Of a DNA stretch of 64,000 nt, positions 15,483 through 24,408 are shown piece after piece. The notes under the pieces were generated by a model. It saw only the letters and a list, made by a program, of their open reading frames with translations. It was not told the DNA's origin and made no database searches. How positions within the stretch are numbered: the stretch's first letter is position 1; the number at the start of each line of letters is the position of its first letter. The DNA comes from Saccharicrinis sp963677655 (GTDB lineage Bacteria > Bacteroidota > Bacteroidia > Bacteroidales > Marinilabiliaceae), in assembly GCA_963677655.1 (NCBI GenBank), contig OY782088.1; one strand, 5' to 3'. Position numbers and translations under genes: made by a program.

Positions 15483-18400
15483 TTTTGTATTATTGGCTTC
15501 TACCAAAAACTTATCCATTATCATTAAGAGTTCGTCTTTCTGATTTGATTTTGCTATACAAGCATCAAAACCCTGTTTTAGAATCTCGCCATAATATCCG
15601 TCAGAAATTTTTTCAGAATGCGCAATAACAGGAAGTTCTTTATTTTGACTCTTTATCTCTTTTATAAGTTCAGATCCTGTTAAGTCCGGAAATTTAAGAT
15701 CCATTATCACAAGAGCAATATCTTTTCTATTCATCAACAACTTACTGGCCCCTGCGCCTGTTCTTGCAGAAACAAGGGTAACTCCGGTTTTTTCAATAAA
15801 CTTCCGCATTTGTAGATGAACACTACTATTTTCATCCACAAGTAATATTAATTTATTAGGCCAATAATAATTTTTAGGTAAAACCGGATTGGCTATTGTG
15901 ATTTTTTTGTGCAAAACATTAACACGCTCTTTTAAATCGTCACTCTCGCTATTTGGATGAGTAAAAAAGAATTCGGAACCATTCCCTTTTTCTGAAGTCA
16001 ATCCAATTTTCCCTCCTAATGCATGAACTATCTTTTCACATATTGATAAACCAACACCTGTACCTCCATAAATTTGATTACTAGTTTCAACTTCTTTTCT
16101 GAATGGCTGAAAAATAACTTTTTGTTTTGCGTCTGAAATTCCAATTCCCGTATCTTTTACAAAAAATCTTATTTCATCACGATCTTTAGTATAACCAAAT
16201 TCAACAAATCCTTTTATTGTAAACTTAATAGCATTTCCTATAAGATTAACCAATGTTTGTCGTAAACGTATAGGGTCGGAATATATAATACATTTATCAT
16301 TTTCTGGCATCGAAAGATACAACTTAACTCGCCCCTTATGCTCAATATCAACCTTTGGTGCAAAATCACTAAATAATGAATTTAACATTACATGAAGATC
16401 AAGATTCTCTTTTTCAACAGAAATTTTTCCGCTTTCTATTTTAGCTACATCAATAATATTATTTATCAAACTCATTAAACTATCAGAGTTTTTATGAATA
16501 ACTTCGACGTAATCATCTTTTTCTTCAGTTGTAATATTATCGCCTCTTAATAAAGCAGAAAATCCAACAATAGCATTTAAAGGAGTTCTTAACTCATGAC
16601 TCATGTTTGCTAAAAAGGATGATTTTAATTTATCTGATTCTTCTGCCTTTTCTTTAGCATCCATAAGAAGTTTTTCAACCTGTTTATGTTCCGAGAGACT
16701 TCTTCCTATAGCTAATACTGTTTCTACATCACCTCTATCATTATGCTCAGGCGTAATAATCCAATCAAAATACAACTCTTTTGATTCATCACTAAAACCA
16801 AGTTCCATTGATATTTTTTCCCCATAGTTAAAAACATCATCGACTTTTGCCTGCCATGTTGGCCCTACAACATCATTAAAAACATCTAATTCAGTTAGAG
16901 ATTTACCCAGTACTTCTTCTCCACCTAAGAAATCAAAATGTGAAATGAACGACTCATTGTAAAAAATAACCTGACGATCTTTATTCAACCTTAGAATTAT
17001 ATCTGGCACACTCTCAGCTAAATAGTCAAATCCTTTATTATTTACTTCGATATTTGAATCTATTTTTGTAAGCACAGGAATTTCGTGAACAGTTATAAAA
17101 ATATGCTCCTTACCATCTATTTGTATCTTTTGGGCTGAAAAATCAACACTTACATCGTTTCCGTCTTTTGACTTAAATTTACAAACAACTCTATATAGCT
17201 TTCCAGTACTTAAAGCTTCTTGCACCTCACTTAATATAATATTAGAACTTTTATCAATTAAAGACTCTATGTTAAGATGAGTAGCCTCTGCTAAATCGTA
17301 ATTAATTATGGAGCGTGCTGTTTTATTAATAAACTTAATACTTCCATTTATATCTGTAATAAATATTCCATTAACTGAGGACTCAAGAATTCTTTCATAA
17401 CGATCTCTTAGTTCATCATATTTTTTTTCAATATTTTGATATGATGTAATATCTTTTACAAATAAAACATATCCACTTTCTCTATTCGAATAATCAAGTG
17501 TACCTAAAACAGACAATACTTTTGTATATAGTCCTGCTTTAATTTCGAAAGTTTCATTTATGCCAGATTCCTCTTTTCTTATTCTTTTTAAATATCCTAA
17601 GATATCTTTATCCAAAAGTAAATCGCTAATTTTTTTATTTAATAATTCTTCAGAACTCAATTCAAAAATCTCACAACCCTTATCATTAGTTAATTTAACT
17701 ACTCCATCTATTAACTTTAGTATTCCGATAGGTGCATTTTTCAATATACTATCAAGAAATGCTTCTTTTTGAGTCAATCCTTTATTCGATTCCAATAAAT
17801 ACAAACATCTCGTATTCAATTCACTTTCATAAAATAAATCGCTTAATAAAGAACCTATTATATGAGAAATGGAATCAGTAAAATGTAAATACTTTACTGT
17901 ATCAAGTTCAATTGAGTTCTGAAATTCTGTTACAAACCAACCGCTTATATCATTATTAATTAAAATTGAATTTACTGAAATTGAATTATTTATGTCAACA
18001 TTTATCTTTTGCTTTTTTATCTGCTGACTTTCTATTATAAAACCCGTCTTACCTTCGTTAATATTTACTATTTTTTCAACATCAAAGCCATTTAAAACAT
18101 TTTCTTCACTTTCAGAATCAACACTCCAAAAAAACTCATGATGATTAGAAAAACTATTATGAGGAACAAAGTAAACCTTCTCCAGTTTTAAATTAAACCC
18201 TATTAATTCAAAAATTTTGAGTATTGATCTTTTGGATTGTTTTTCCTTTCCTGCAAAAGAAATGGCATTATTTAAAACATCCCTTAAATACAAATCCTTT
18301 TCAGCATTTTTTTTATACCAATATGTATTTAGATAGGAAACAATTGTTTTTACACTATGTGATAATTCTTGAATTTCAAAATCATACCATTCCCTTGCAA

Positions 18401-18920
18401 AAGTACATGTTTCAAATACCAAAAATCCATTTGTAACTTCTGCACTACAATATGATATAATTAATAACGACTGAACCTGAAATGTTTCAAATTTTAGAGC
18501 TAAAGAATCAGTTAAATCTTTATTTAAATCCCAGGTTACAAAAGCTTTTTCATGAGTTGGACTAATTAGAGGGTTTTCATTGTCATTAATAACAATATCC
18601 GTAGGATGGTACTCCTGAAAACGATCACTGCACCACTGATACTTAGCAAGATATCCACTTCCTTTTTCATCATAACTATATATTGAAAGCCTATCCACAT
18701 CAACTTGTTGCCCTATTTCCTTTAATATATTAAGAACAACATTATTATAATCTAACCCCTTTTGTAATAACCCCTCTAGTTTTGACTCAAATTGTTTGTT
18801 TAACCCTACTTTATTTGCATTACTTTTAGGCGACACTTTATTAAGCAACCCCTTAAGATGCTTAACTTCAGCTTCTAATGCATGAAGCTTGGTTAATTTT
18901 CCCAAACTCTCGTTATTCAT
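15480..18920 (-). CDS. Large soluble hybrid histidine kinase (GAF-like, three PAS, HisKA, HATPase, REC)
   Basis: The 1146-residue protein has no membrane segment, so it is a cytoplasmic sensor. An N-terminal coiled coil is followed by two GAF-like regions (about 45-205 and 215-365) and three PAS regions (about 385-495, 505-620 and 633-745). Then come HisKA with His775 in ANMSHELRTP, HATPase_c with GNAIKFT, KDTGIGIS and YGGTGVGLS, and a receiver with Asp1074 (VIMDLKFPDL) and Lys1124. The receiver is slightly unusual, with Ser in place of Thr and FPDL in place of MPxM. No response regulator is adjacent. A TACTTTTG promoter element lies 40 bases upstream. Part of its 3' end has been duplicated and decayed at 14001-14276. 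Confidence 0.93.
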   Translation of the reverse strand: MNNESLGKLTKLHALEAEVKHLKGLLNKVSPKSNANKVGLNKQFESKLEGLLQKGLDYNNVVLNILKEIGQQVDVDRLSIYSYDEKGSGYLAKYQWCSDRFQEYHPTDIVINDNENPLISPTHEKAFVTWDLNKDLTDSLALKFETFQVQSLLIISYCSAEVTNGFLVFETCTFAREWYDFEIQELSHSVKTIVSYLNTYWYKKNAEKDLYLRDVLNNAISFAGKEKQSKRSILKIFELIGFNLKLEKVYFVPHNSFSNHHEFFWSVDSESEENVLNGFDVEKIVNINEGKTGFIIESQQIKKQKINVDINNSISVNSILINNDISGWFVTEFQNSIELDTVKYLHFTDSISHIIGSLLSDLFYESELNTRCLYLLESNKGLTQKEAFLDSILKNAPIGILKLIDGVVKLTNDKGCEIFELSSEELLNKKISDLLLDKDILGYLKRIRKEESGINETFEIKAGLYTKVLSVLGTLDYSNRESGYVLFVKDITSYQNIEKKYDELRDRYERILESSVNGIFITDINGSIKFINKTARSIINYDLAEATHLNIESLIDKSSNIILSEVQEALSTGKLYRVVCKFKSKDGNDVSVDFSAQKIQIDGKEHIFITVHEIPVLTKIDSNIEVNNKGFDYLAESVPDIILRLNKDRQVIFYNESFISHFDFLGGEEVLGKSLTELDVFNDVVGPTWQAKVDDVFNYGEKISMELGFSDESKELYFDWIITPEHNDRGDVETVLAIGRSLSEHKQVEKLLMDAKEKAEESDKLKSSFLANMSHELRTPLNAIVGFSALLRGDNITTEEKDDYVEVIHKNSDSLMSLINNIIDVAKIESGKISVEKENLDLHVMLNSLFSDFAPKVDIEHKGRVKLYLSMPENDKCIIYSDPIRLRQTLVNLIGNAIKFTIKGFVEFGYTKDRDEIRFFVKDTGIGISDAKQKVIFQPFRKEVETSNQIYGGTGVGLSICEKIVHALGGKIGLTSEKGNGSEFFFTHPNSESDDLKERVNVLHKKITIANPVLPKNYYWPNKLILLVDENSSVHLQMRKFIEKTGVTLVSARTGAGASKLLMNRKDIALVIMDLKFPDLTGSELIKEIKSQNKELPVIAHSEKISDGYYGEILKQGFDACIAKSNQKDELLMIMDKFLVEANNTK

Positions 18921-18959
18921 TGATCAGTCCCAATTTTAGCTATTTCTATCTATGTCCCC

Positions 18960-18967
18960 CAAAAGTA
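18960..18967 (-). promoter_or_regulatory. -7 promoter element of the large hybrid kinase gene
   Basis: The complement of CAAAAGTA at 18960-18967 is TACTTTTG, an exact TAnnTTTG match 40 bases before the start codon. A well-placed TTTG -33 element was not found. Confidence 0.45.
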
Positions 18968-19090
18968 AATGCTATAACAACACGTACTTACACCAAATAT
19001 ACAAACATTCAGTATCTTACATACTTAAATACAGTTTTAATTATTAACACTAAATAAACAATACTGTACTAAATTTGGAAAGCTAAATTT

Positions 19091-22000
19091 CTACCATTCT
19101 AATTTATGTTCAGTTTTAGAATTATTAATCCATGCATAACCAACAACAACTACAACAGTCATTATCAAATAATAAACAAAATTTGGTATAGGAACCGGAT
19201 CTCCTTTGGCATAAGAATGCATTCCTGCTAAATAATAATTTACTCCCAGATACGTCATTAATATTGAAAAGAAACCCATTAAAGCAGCAATATTAAAGGT
19301 CACAACATTTCGTAAATACGGAACGAATCGCAAATGCAAAATAACTGCATAAACTATAATCGTGACTAATGACCATGTTTCTTTTGGATCCCATCCCCAA
19401 TATCTACCCCATGATTCATTAGCCCATACTCCGCCTAAAAATGAACCTATTGTCATTAAATATAAACCTACCGTAAGTCCCATTTCTATAATTGATGTTA
19501 ATTCAATAATAGTTAGGTCCAGATTTTTGCCTCCGGATTTACGTAATCCAATTAAAATCAGATTAAAAAACGCCAAAAAGGCACCTAAACCTAAAAACCC
19601 ATAACTTGCTACAATAACAGCAACATGTATTGTCAACCAATAGGATTTAAGAACCGGAACTAAAGGTGTAATTTCAGGATTCATCCATGTAAGATGTGCT
19701 ACAAGAAGCACAATTCCTGCAAATATTGAAGCTACAGACAAAACTATAGGAGACTTTTTTGAAAATATTAACCCTGCCAGTAACATCGACCATGCAATAT
19801 ATAACATTGATTCATAACTATTACTCCAGGGGGCATGTCCGGAAATATACCACCTTAGTGCTAACCCTCCAGTACATATTACAAACCCAATTAGTAATAA
19901 AATCAGACCTCCTTTATTTACTAATACTCCTGATTTTTTAGGTAAAAACAAATAAACAAACTGAAATAACAATAATACAATCCCTAACACAAAAAGCACA
20001 GGTGCAATCATTAAAAACAAATTACTTTTATTATATAATATTTCAAGTTTTTTAATGGTCTCACTTGGTAATATTTCTTTTCCATATCTATATTGAAATT
20101 TCTCAACAGCTCCAATGTATTTAGATCCAGCCTCAATCTCTCCATTTTTTAAAGCTTTTAAATATTCACCAATAATACTCTTTACAAATAGATCTTCCTT
20201 CTCTGATAACAAATCAACCTTCTGACCTGGCAGCAACCAGGGTGCATTTAAATTATTTGGTACTGGAAAAACTTTTAGAAACTTACCAGTCTTTGCCATA
20301 TAATAAACATTAACTTGTTCATCAATTTTAACCAAATCATTCTGATCTTTACTTCTGTCTGAGGGCCTTGTTCTATATGCAATGTCAACTTCTTTACTTA
20401 GCTTGTATTTACCATTTGAATCAAAGAAATCACTGAATGAAGCTTTCTTTTCTGTATTTCCCACAATGCGCTTGATACTTTCTGTTTTTACAGTTATCAT
20501 AGGAACATGATCCCACAATTCAGGATAGACTAATATATTTAATACTACCCAGTCTGCAGAATACCCTTTAAAAGTATTATGCTTAACTAATTTTCTTAAA
20601 ATTTCCCCATTCATTGAATTCATGGGTTTTATTCTACCTCCATTATCCTGAACCCACAAATTCCCAAACTCTTTAGCTTGGTTTTCAGTAATCTTAGATG
20701 CATTTCTCAAATCCTGACTATATACAAGAGAAGTCACCATAATTAATAAAATCATGGTTATACTTTTCTTTTGCTTATGAATTCCTTTAACCTTTTTGGC
20801 AAGAAATCTAAACCTGCTTTTGGAAGCGATAAGAGACAACAACATAAAAACAGCCATTAAGAAATAGCCAACATATGTAATTGTAGTACCCCAAAAATCA
20901 TTATTAACAGACAAAAATGTTCCTTTCTCATCCTTATCATAAAAAGATTGATAAAAGCGATAACCTTTATAACTTAAAATGTTATTCATAAATATTCTGA
21001 AATCTGCATTTTTCCCTTCTTTCTCATCTAATAAAGTGACTTCACTTGCAAAAGATGATGGACTTTCCGATCCAGGATATCTATCAAGCTGAAATTCATT
21101 AAGGTGTAATTTAAAGGGGATCCTCAAAATCTTAGCGCCATAGGAGGCTCTGATTCGTATATCGCCTATATTTATCTCCTTTTCATCACCAAGTGCACCC
21201 TGATTTCCCGATATAGATAGAGTCTCCTTTTCCCCATTAACCTCAACTTCTAACACCACTGTTTCCATATAGTCTCCAGAGTCATTACCTAGAGCTTGCA
21301 CTGGCTTTAATTCTGCATTTTTAATATATTTTGTTTGTACAATAAACAATCCCTCTGTAGTATATAACACTCTTTCTTTAAACAATTGGGGTACTGATAA
21401 ATCAATTTCCTTCTTTTGCCTTGACTCCATATCTGTTGTAAAGACTTCGTGCTTCGAATTAAACATCAATGTATCTCCCTTTAAATATATATACATATCC
21501 GCCTCAGGATCACTACCAAACGAAATAACATAATTGCCGATATTTATTTTTTCACCTAAAAACAAACCTATATTCTGACGTCCGGATTGCATTGCAGAAA
21601 CAACTAATGTTATATAAGGGTTACCTGAATTACTCTCCTGGGCAATAAAATTAGTTTTAGAAAAATAATCAACACTTTGTAGATTTACTTTTTGGTCTTC
21701 AATAAGCACATTTGTCGAAAAATAACCCTTACTTTTCTCTGACATCAGAACCGCTTTTTCAAAAACTACTTTTTTACCATTTTTTTCAATACTTCCAGAA
21801 ATATAACTTGTAGTCGATAAAAATTCATCAGTAGACTGACCTTCACGAATATGCATCACACCTTCAAATCCAACATACCTGGTCAATGCAGCACCGATTA
21901 CAATAATTAAAAAAGACAAGTGAAATATTAAGATCGAAAGCTTCCCTTTTTTGTACATGTAAGGTTTTAAGACATTTAGAAGTAAATTAATTGCCAATAA

Positions 22001-22165
22001 AGCAAACAAACATTCAAACCACCACGTATTGTAAATCATTGCTTTTGCAGCATTGGTTCCAAAATCATTTTCAACAAATGTTGCAATACCCATTGAAACG
22101 GCTAATAATATTAATAATGACAGAAAGAGATACGGTGCTGATAAGAATTTTAAAATTTTCTTCAT
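19091..22165 (-). CDS. ccsBA: Fused cytochrome c biogenesis protein (ResB-CcsA, system II)
   Basis: This 1024-residue protein exports haem and attaches it to apocytochromes c on the outside of the inner membrane. The N-terminal ResB/CcsB part has four membrane helices (about 8-28, 47-66, 77-97 and 430-450) around a large periplasmic domain. A further helix near residue 475 precedes a second periplasmic region. The C-terminal CcsA part has about eight helices with the haem-handling WWD motif WGRYWGWDPKETW and flanking histidines. The fusion is common in Bacteroidota and epsilonproteobacteria. No c-type cytochrome gene lies beside it in this window. The gene is apparently monocistronic. Confidence 0.95.
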   Translation of the reverse strand: MKKILKFLSAPYLFLSLLILLAVSMGIATFVENDFGTNAAKAMIYNTWWFECLFALLAINLLLNVLKPYMYKKGKLSILIFHLSFLIIVIGAALTRYVGFEGVMHIREGQSTDEFLSTTSYISGSIEKNGKKVVFEKAVLMSEKSKGYFSTNVLIEDQKVNLQSVDYFSKTNFIAQESNSGNPYITLVVSAMQSGRQNIGLFLGEKINIGNYVISFGSDPEADMYIYLKGDTLMFNSKHEVFTTDMESRQKKEIDLSVPQLFKERVLYTTEGLFIVQTKYIKNAELKPVQALGNDSGDYMETVVLEVEVNGEKETLSISGNQGALGDEKEINIGDIRIRASYGAKILRIPFKLHLNEFQLDRYPGSESPSSFASEVTLLDEKEGKNADFRIFMNNILSYKGYRFYQSFYDKDEKGTFLSVNNDFWGTTITYVGYFLMAVFMLLSLIASKSRFRFLAKKVKGIHKQKKSITMILLIMVTSLVYSQDLRNASKITENQAKEFGNLWVQDNGGRIKPMNSMNGEILRKLVKHNTFKGYSADWVVLNILVYPELWDHVPMITVKTESIKRIVGNTEKKASFSDFFDSNGKYKLSKEVDIAYRTRPSDRSKDQNDLVKIDEQVNVYYMAKTGKFLKVFPVPNNLNAPWLLPGQKVDLLSEKEDLFVKSIIGEYLKALKNGEIEAGSKYIGAVEKFQYRYGKEILPSETIKKLEILYNKSNLFLMIAPVLFVLGIVLLLFQFVYLFLPKKSGVLVNKGGLILLLIGFVICTGGLALRWYISGHAPWSNSYESMLYIAWSMLLAGLIFSKKSPIVLSVASIFAGIVLLVAHLTWMNPEITPLVPVLKSYWLTIHVAVIVASYGFLGLGAFLAFFNLILIGLRKSGGKNLDLTIIELTSIIEMGLTVGLYLMTIGSFLGGVWANESWGRYWGWDPKETWSLVTIIVYAVILHLRFVPYLRNVVTFNIAALMGFFSILMTYLGVNYYLAGMHSYAKGDPVPIPNFVYYLIMTVVVVVGYAWINNSKTEHKLEW

Positions 22166-22181
22166 GTTTATATTTTTTAAA

Positions 22182-22189
22182 TACCTTTG
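22182..22189 (+). promoter_or_regulatory. -7 promoter element for the porin-like gene
   Basis: TACCTTTG at 22182-22189 is an exact match to TAnnTTTG and points toward the gene at 22319. A leader of about 120 bases would result. A T-rich stretch near 22160 is at -33 distance but lacks a clean TTTG. Confidence 0.45.
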
Positions 22190-22318
22190 CAGGCCTTTAA
22201 CAACTAATGTAGTACAATTATAATAAAGGGTTAAAATCGTACTATTTATTTAAGTGTTACTTTACTCAATAAAAAAACAGAAATTAATTAAATAAAACAC
22301 ATCTATATTCATTAAAAA

Positions 22319-23497
22319 ATGAAAAAACTACTATTTGGCTTTATTATTTTGCTATCATTAAATGCAAATGCTCAAGAGGAGAAGAAATTTACATTTACAC
22401 CTTATGGTTTCATTGGATTTGATGTAATGATGGACACTCATGAAAGTGTAACTTCAAGACAGAATCATGTATACCTGTATCCAAAAAACACAACTACAGA
22501 TGGAAAAAGAACATTTGACTTTGGTGCCGGAATTACTAGATTCGGATTAAAAATTAAAGGGTTAGATGCCTTTGGAGCGAAAACATCAGCAAGAATTGAA
22601 GGAGATTTTGTAGGAACCTCAGGTAACTCAAAAGATTTTGTTGCAAGATTAAGACACGCTTACATCACTCTAAATTGGGAAAAATCAACATTATTAGTTG
22701 GTAAAACCTACCATCCATTTTTTGTTACTGAAAACTACCCTGGTATGGTTAATTTTGTTGTAGGTGCCCCTATTCACCCACTATCAAGAGCTCCACAAAT
22801 TAAATACACATACAATGCAACTCAAGACTTATCTTTATTATTCATTGCTTTATCTCAAGCTGACTTTGCAAACTCAGGAGGTGCCCAACAAGTAGAGGAG
22901 GCTGATTTTCCTGAAATGAATGTACAAGTTAAATATGGTGCCAAAAAAGATTTATTTTTAGCTGCTACTTTTGGTGTTAAAAACCAAAGACCTGTATCAA
23001 CAGGAAATACAACAACAAGTATGCAGGCAAACTTATCATTACGCTATAAAACTCCGGCTCTTACTTTTAAAGCAGAAGGAATATATGGCGGTAGTATGAC
23101 AAACATGGTAATGATTGGTGGAGTTGCAAGTAAAGCCAATAATGGAATTGCAGTTGAAGGAGAATATCTTCCTATTTATATCAATTCTTATTGGACTGAC
23201 ATTCATACAAATGGTAAAAAAGTGCAATTTGGAGTATTTGGAGGTGTTACAAATAACTTAGGAACAAAAGAGGAATCGATAGTAGAAGATACTGGTTTCA
23301 CCAGAGGAGCAAACATTGAAAAAATTATAGCTTATGCACCAAGAGTAGTATTTAAATCTGGAAAAATGACAATTGGATTAGAATTACTACACACAATTGC
23401 AGCATACGGAAGTGATTACACCATCAAATCAAAACCAATTAACACCAAAGATTATGCAAACAACAGATTAACTTTAGGTGTTAGATATAATTTTTAA
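22319..23497 (+). CDS. Porin-like outer-membrane beta-barrel protein
   Basis: The 392-residue protein begins with a Sec signal peptide (MKKLLFGFIILLSLNANAQ). The rest alternates hydrophobic and polar residues in beta-strand fashion. Features that fit DcaP/porin-type barrels are an early TPYGFIGFDV strand, the segment SARIEGDFVGTS, LRHAYITLNWEKSTLLVGKTY in the middle, and a C-terminal strand ending in aromatic Phe (LTLGVRYNF). It probably forms a channel; the solute is unknown. It is divergent from ccsBA and followed by a strong terminator. The start is fixed by the signal peptide. Confidence 0.82.
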   Translation: MKKLLFGFIILLSLNANAQEEKKFTFTPYGFIGFDVMMDTHESVTSRQNHVYLYPKNTTTDGKRTFDFGAGITRFGLKIKGLDAFGAKTSARIEGDFVGTSGNSKDFVARLRHAYITLNWEKSTLLVGKTYHPFFVTENYPGMVNFVVGAPIHPLSRAPQIKYTYNATQDLSLLFIALSQADFANSGGAQQVEEADFPEMNVQVKYGAKKDLFLAATFGVKNQRPVSTGNTTTSMQANLSLRYKTPALTFKAEGIYGGSMTNMVMIGGVASKANNGIAVEGEYLPIYINSYWTDIHTNGKKVQFGVFGGVTNNLGTKEESIVEDTGFTRGANIEKIIAYAPRVVFKSGKMTIGLELLHTIAAYGSDYTIKSKPINTKDYANNRLTLGVRYNF

Positions 23498-23522
23498 AAG
23501 ATATTTGAAAGATATAAATTTG

Positions 23523-23549
23523 ATGCCTGCAATATTTGCAGGCATTTTT
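23523..23549 (+). terminator. Terminator of the porin-like gene
   Basis: ATGCCTGCAA (23523-23532) pairs with TTGCAGGCAT (23536-23545) around a 3-base loop, followed by a T run. Confidence 0.85.
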
Positions 23550-23701
23550 ATTTTATGAACAAAAAAGAATAGCAATACGTCTATTGTAGTAAATAAAATG
23601 TGATGAGTAGAAACAAAATATTTATAGATTTTCTATCTCAGGTAAAATGCAAAATTAGAGACCTGATTTTGGCAAGCACACACAAATTTTAGTTTATACA
23701 T

Positions 23702-23869
23702 ATGAAAAAAAAACTTGGTATTATTGCTGTTATTTTTATCATTTTAGGCTTTGGTATGATTCATGGATCGTATAAGAATGCCGAAATATACGGAGGAAGT
23801 CTTATAGGATTAGGAAGTATTTATTTACTTTTTATATTATATACTTCGGGCAAAAAAGAAGACGAATAA
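23702..23869 (+). CDS. Small two-helix membrane protein, 55 aa
   Basis: An ATG at 23702 opens a 55-codon frame ending in TAA at 23867-23869. Translated, it gives a basic start (MKKK), a hydrophobic helix (LGIIAVIFIILGFGMI), a short loop (HGSYKNAEIYGG), a second helix (SLIGLGSIYLLFILY) and a charged tail (SGKKEDE). That is a coherent small membrane protein. The stop is one base before the start of the next gene, a classic sign of translational coupling. I do not recognise the family. Confidence 0.7.
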   Translation: MKKKLGIIAVIFIILGFGMIHGSYKNAEIYGGSLIGLGSIYLLFILYTSGKKEDE

Positions 23870-23870
23870 A

Positions 23871-24338
23871 ATGTATTCAAAAGAAGAAAAGAAAGAATTA
23901 ATACTTGAGTTCTGGAGAAAACTTGGAAATAAAACAAGAAGAATACCAGGACAAAGAGGACGCGTTAAAGATTGGATTGGTGAAAAAACCGGAATCAAAG
24001 GAGTTGATCTTAGGTTTGATGTTGGTAGAGAAAAAATCATTGTTGCTCTTGAATTAAACACCAAACATGAATCAAGACGTTTGATGTTATATGAAAAATT
24101 AGAAGCCACAAAAAAAATATTTGAATCTGAGTTTGGAGAACCCTTAACCTGGGATTTTGCATACGAAAAAGAACATGGTGAAGAAGTTTGTCGCGTTTAT
24201 ACAGAAATGGAAGGTGACTACTTAGTTCCAGAACAATGGCCTGCTATCTTCAAATTTATGATTGACAAAATGCTCAGAATGGAAAAGGCATTTCTTGAAG
24301 TTCAGGATTTCTTAAAATATGATGAATTAGGACAGTAA
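23871..24338 (+). CDS. DUF4268 domain-containing protein
   Basis: The 155-residue soluble protein matches, from memory, the DUF4268 family, which occurs alone or at the C-terminus of larger proteins and may resemble nuclease-fold proteins. Visible features are FWRKLGNKTRRIPGQ near the start, a basic WIGEKTGIKGVDLRFDVGRE segment, NTKHESRRLMLYEKLEATKKIFE and WPAIFKFMIDKMLRMEKAF. No biochemical role is established. It follows the 55-residue membrane protein by one base, so the two are very likely one operon. Confidence 0.75.
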   Translation: MYSKEEKKELILEFWRKLGNKTRRIPGQRGRVKDWIGEKTGIKGVDLRFDVGREKIIVALELNTKHESRRLMLYEKLEATKKIFESEFGEPLTWDFAYEKEHGEEVCRVYTEMEGDYLVPEQWPAIFKFMIDKMLRMEKAFLEVQDFLKYDELGQ

Positions 24339-24404
24339 ACAGTCCGCAGCCTACAGTATTCAGTATTCAAAACAACTGAGAACTGTAGACTGGGTACTGT
24401 AGAC
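24339..24404. repeat. Imperfect palindromic repeat between convergent genes
   Basis: The segment has AGTCCGCAGCCTACAGTATTC on its left and, reading the other strand from the right end, AGTCTACAGTACCCAGTC. The two sides therefore make an imperfect large hairpin built from repeated CTACAGT units. It lies between the convergent DUF4268 and ppc genes. It may act as a terminator, or be a copy of a dispersed palindromic element. Confidence 0.6.
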
Positions 24405-24408
24405 TAAT

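Larger units (their letters stand above)
14277..15755. repeat. Tandem duplication, copy 2 (about 1.48 kb unit)
   Basis: Copy 2 begins where the kinase remnant of copy 1 stops. It carries the second secreted-protein gene and ends inside the receiver-domain part of the intact kinase gene. The right edge near 15755 is where similarity to the remnant stops. The left edge is inferred from the unit length. Confidence 0.75.
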
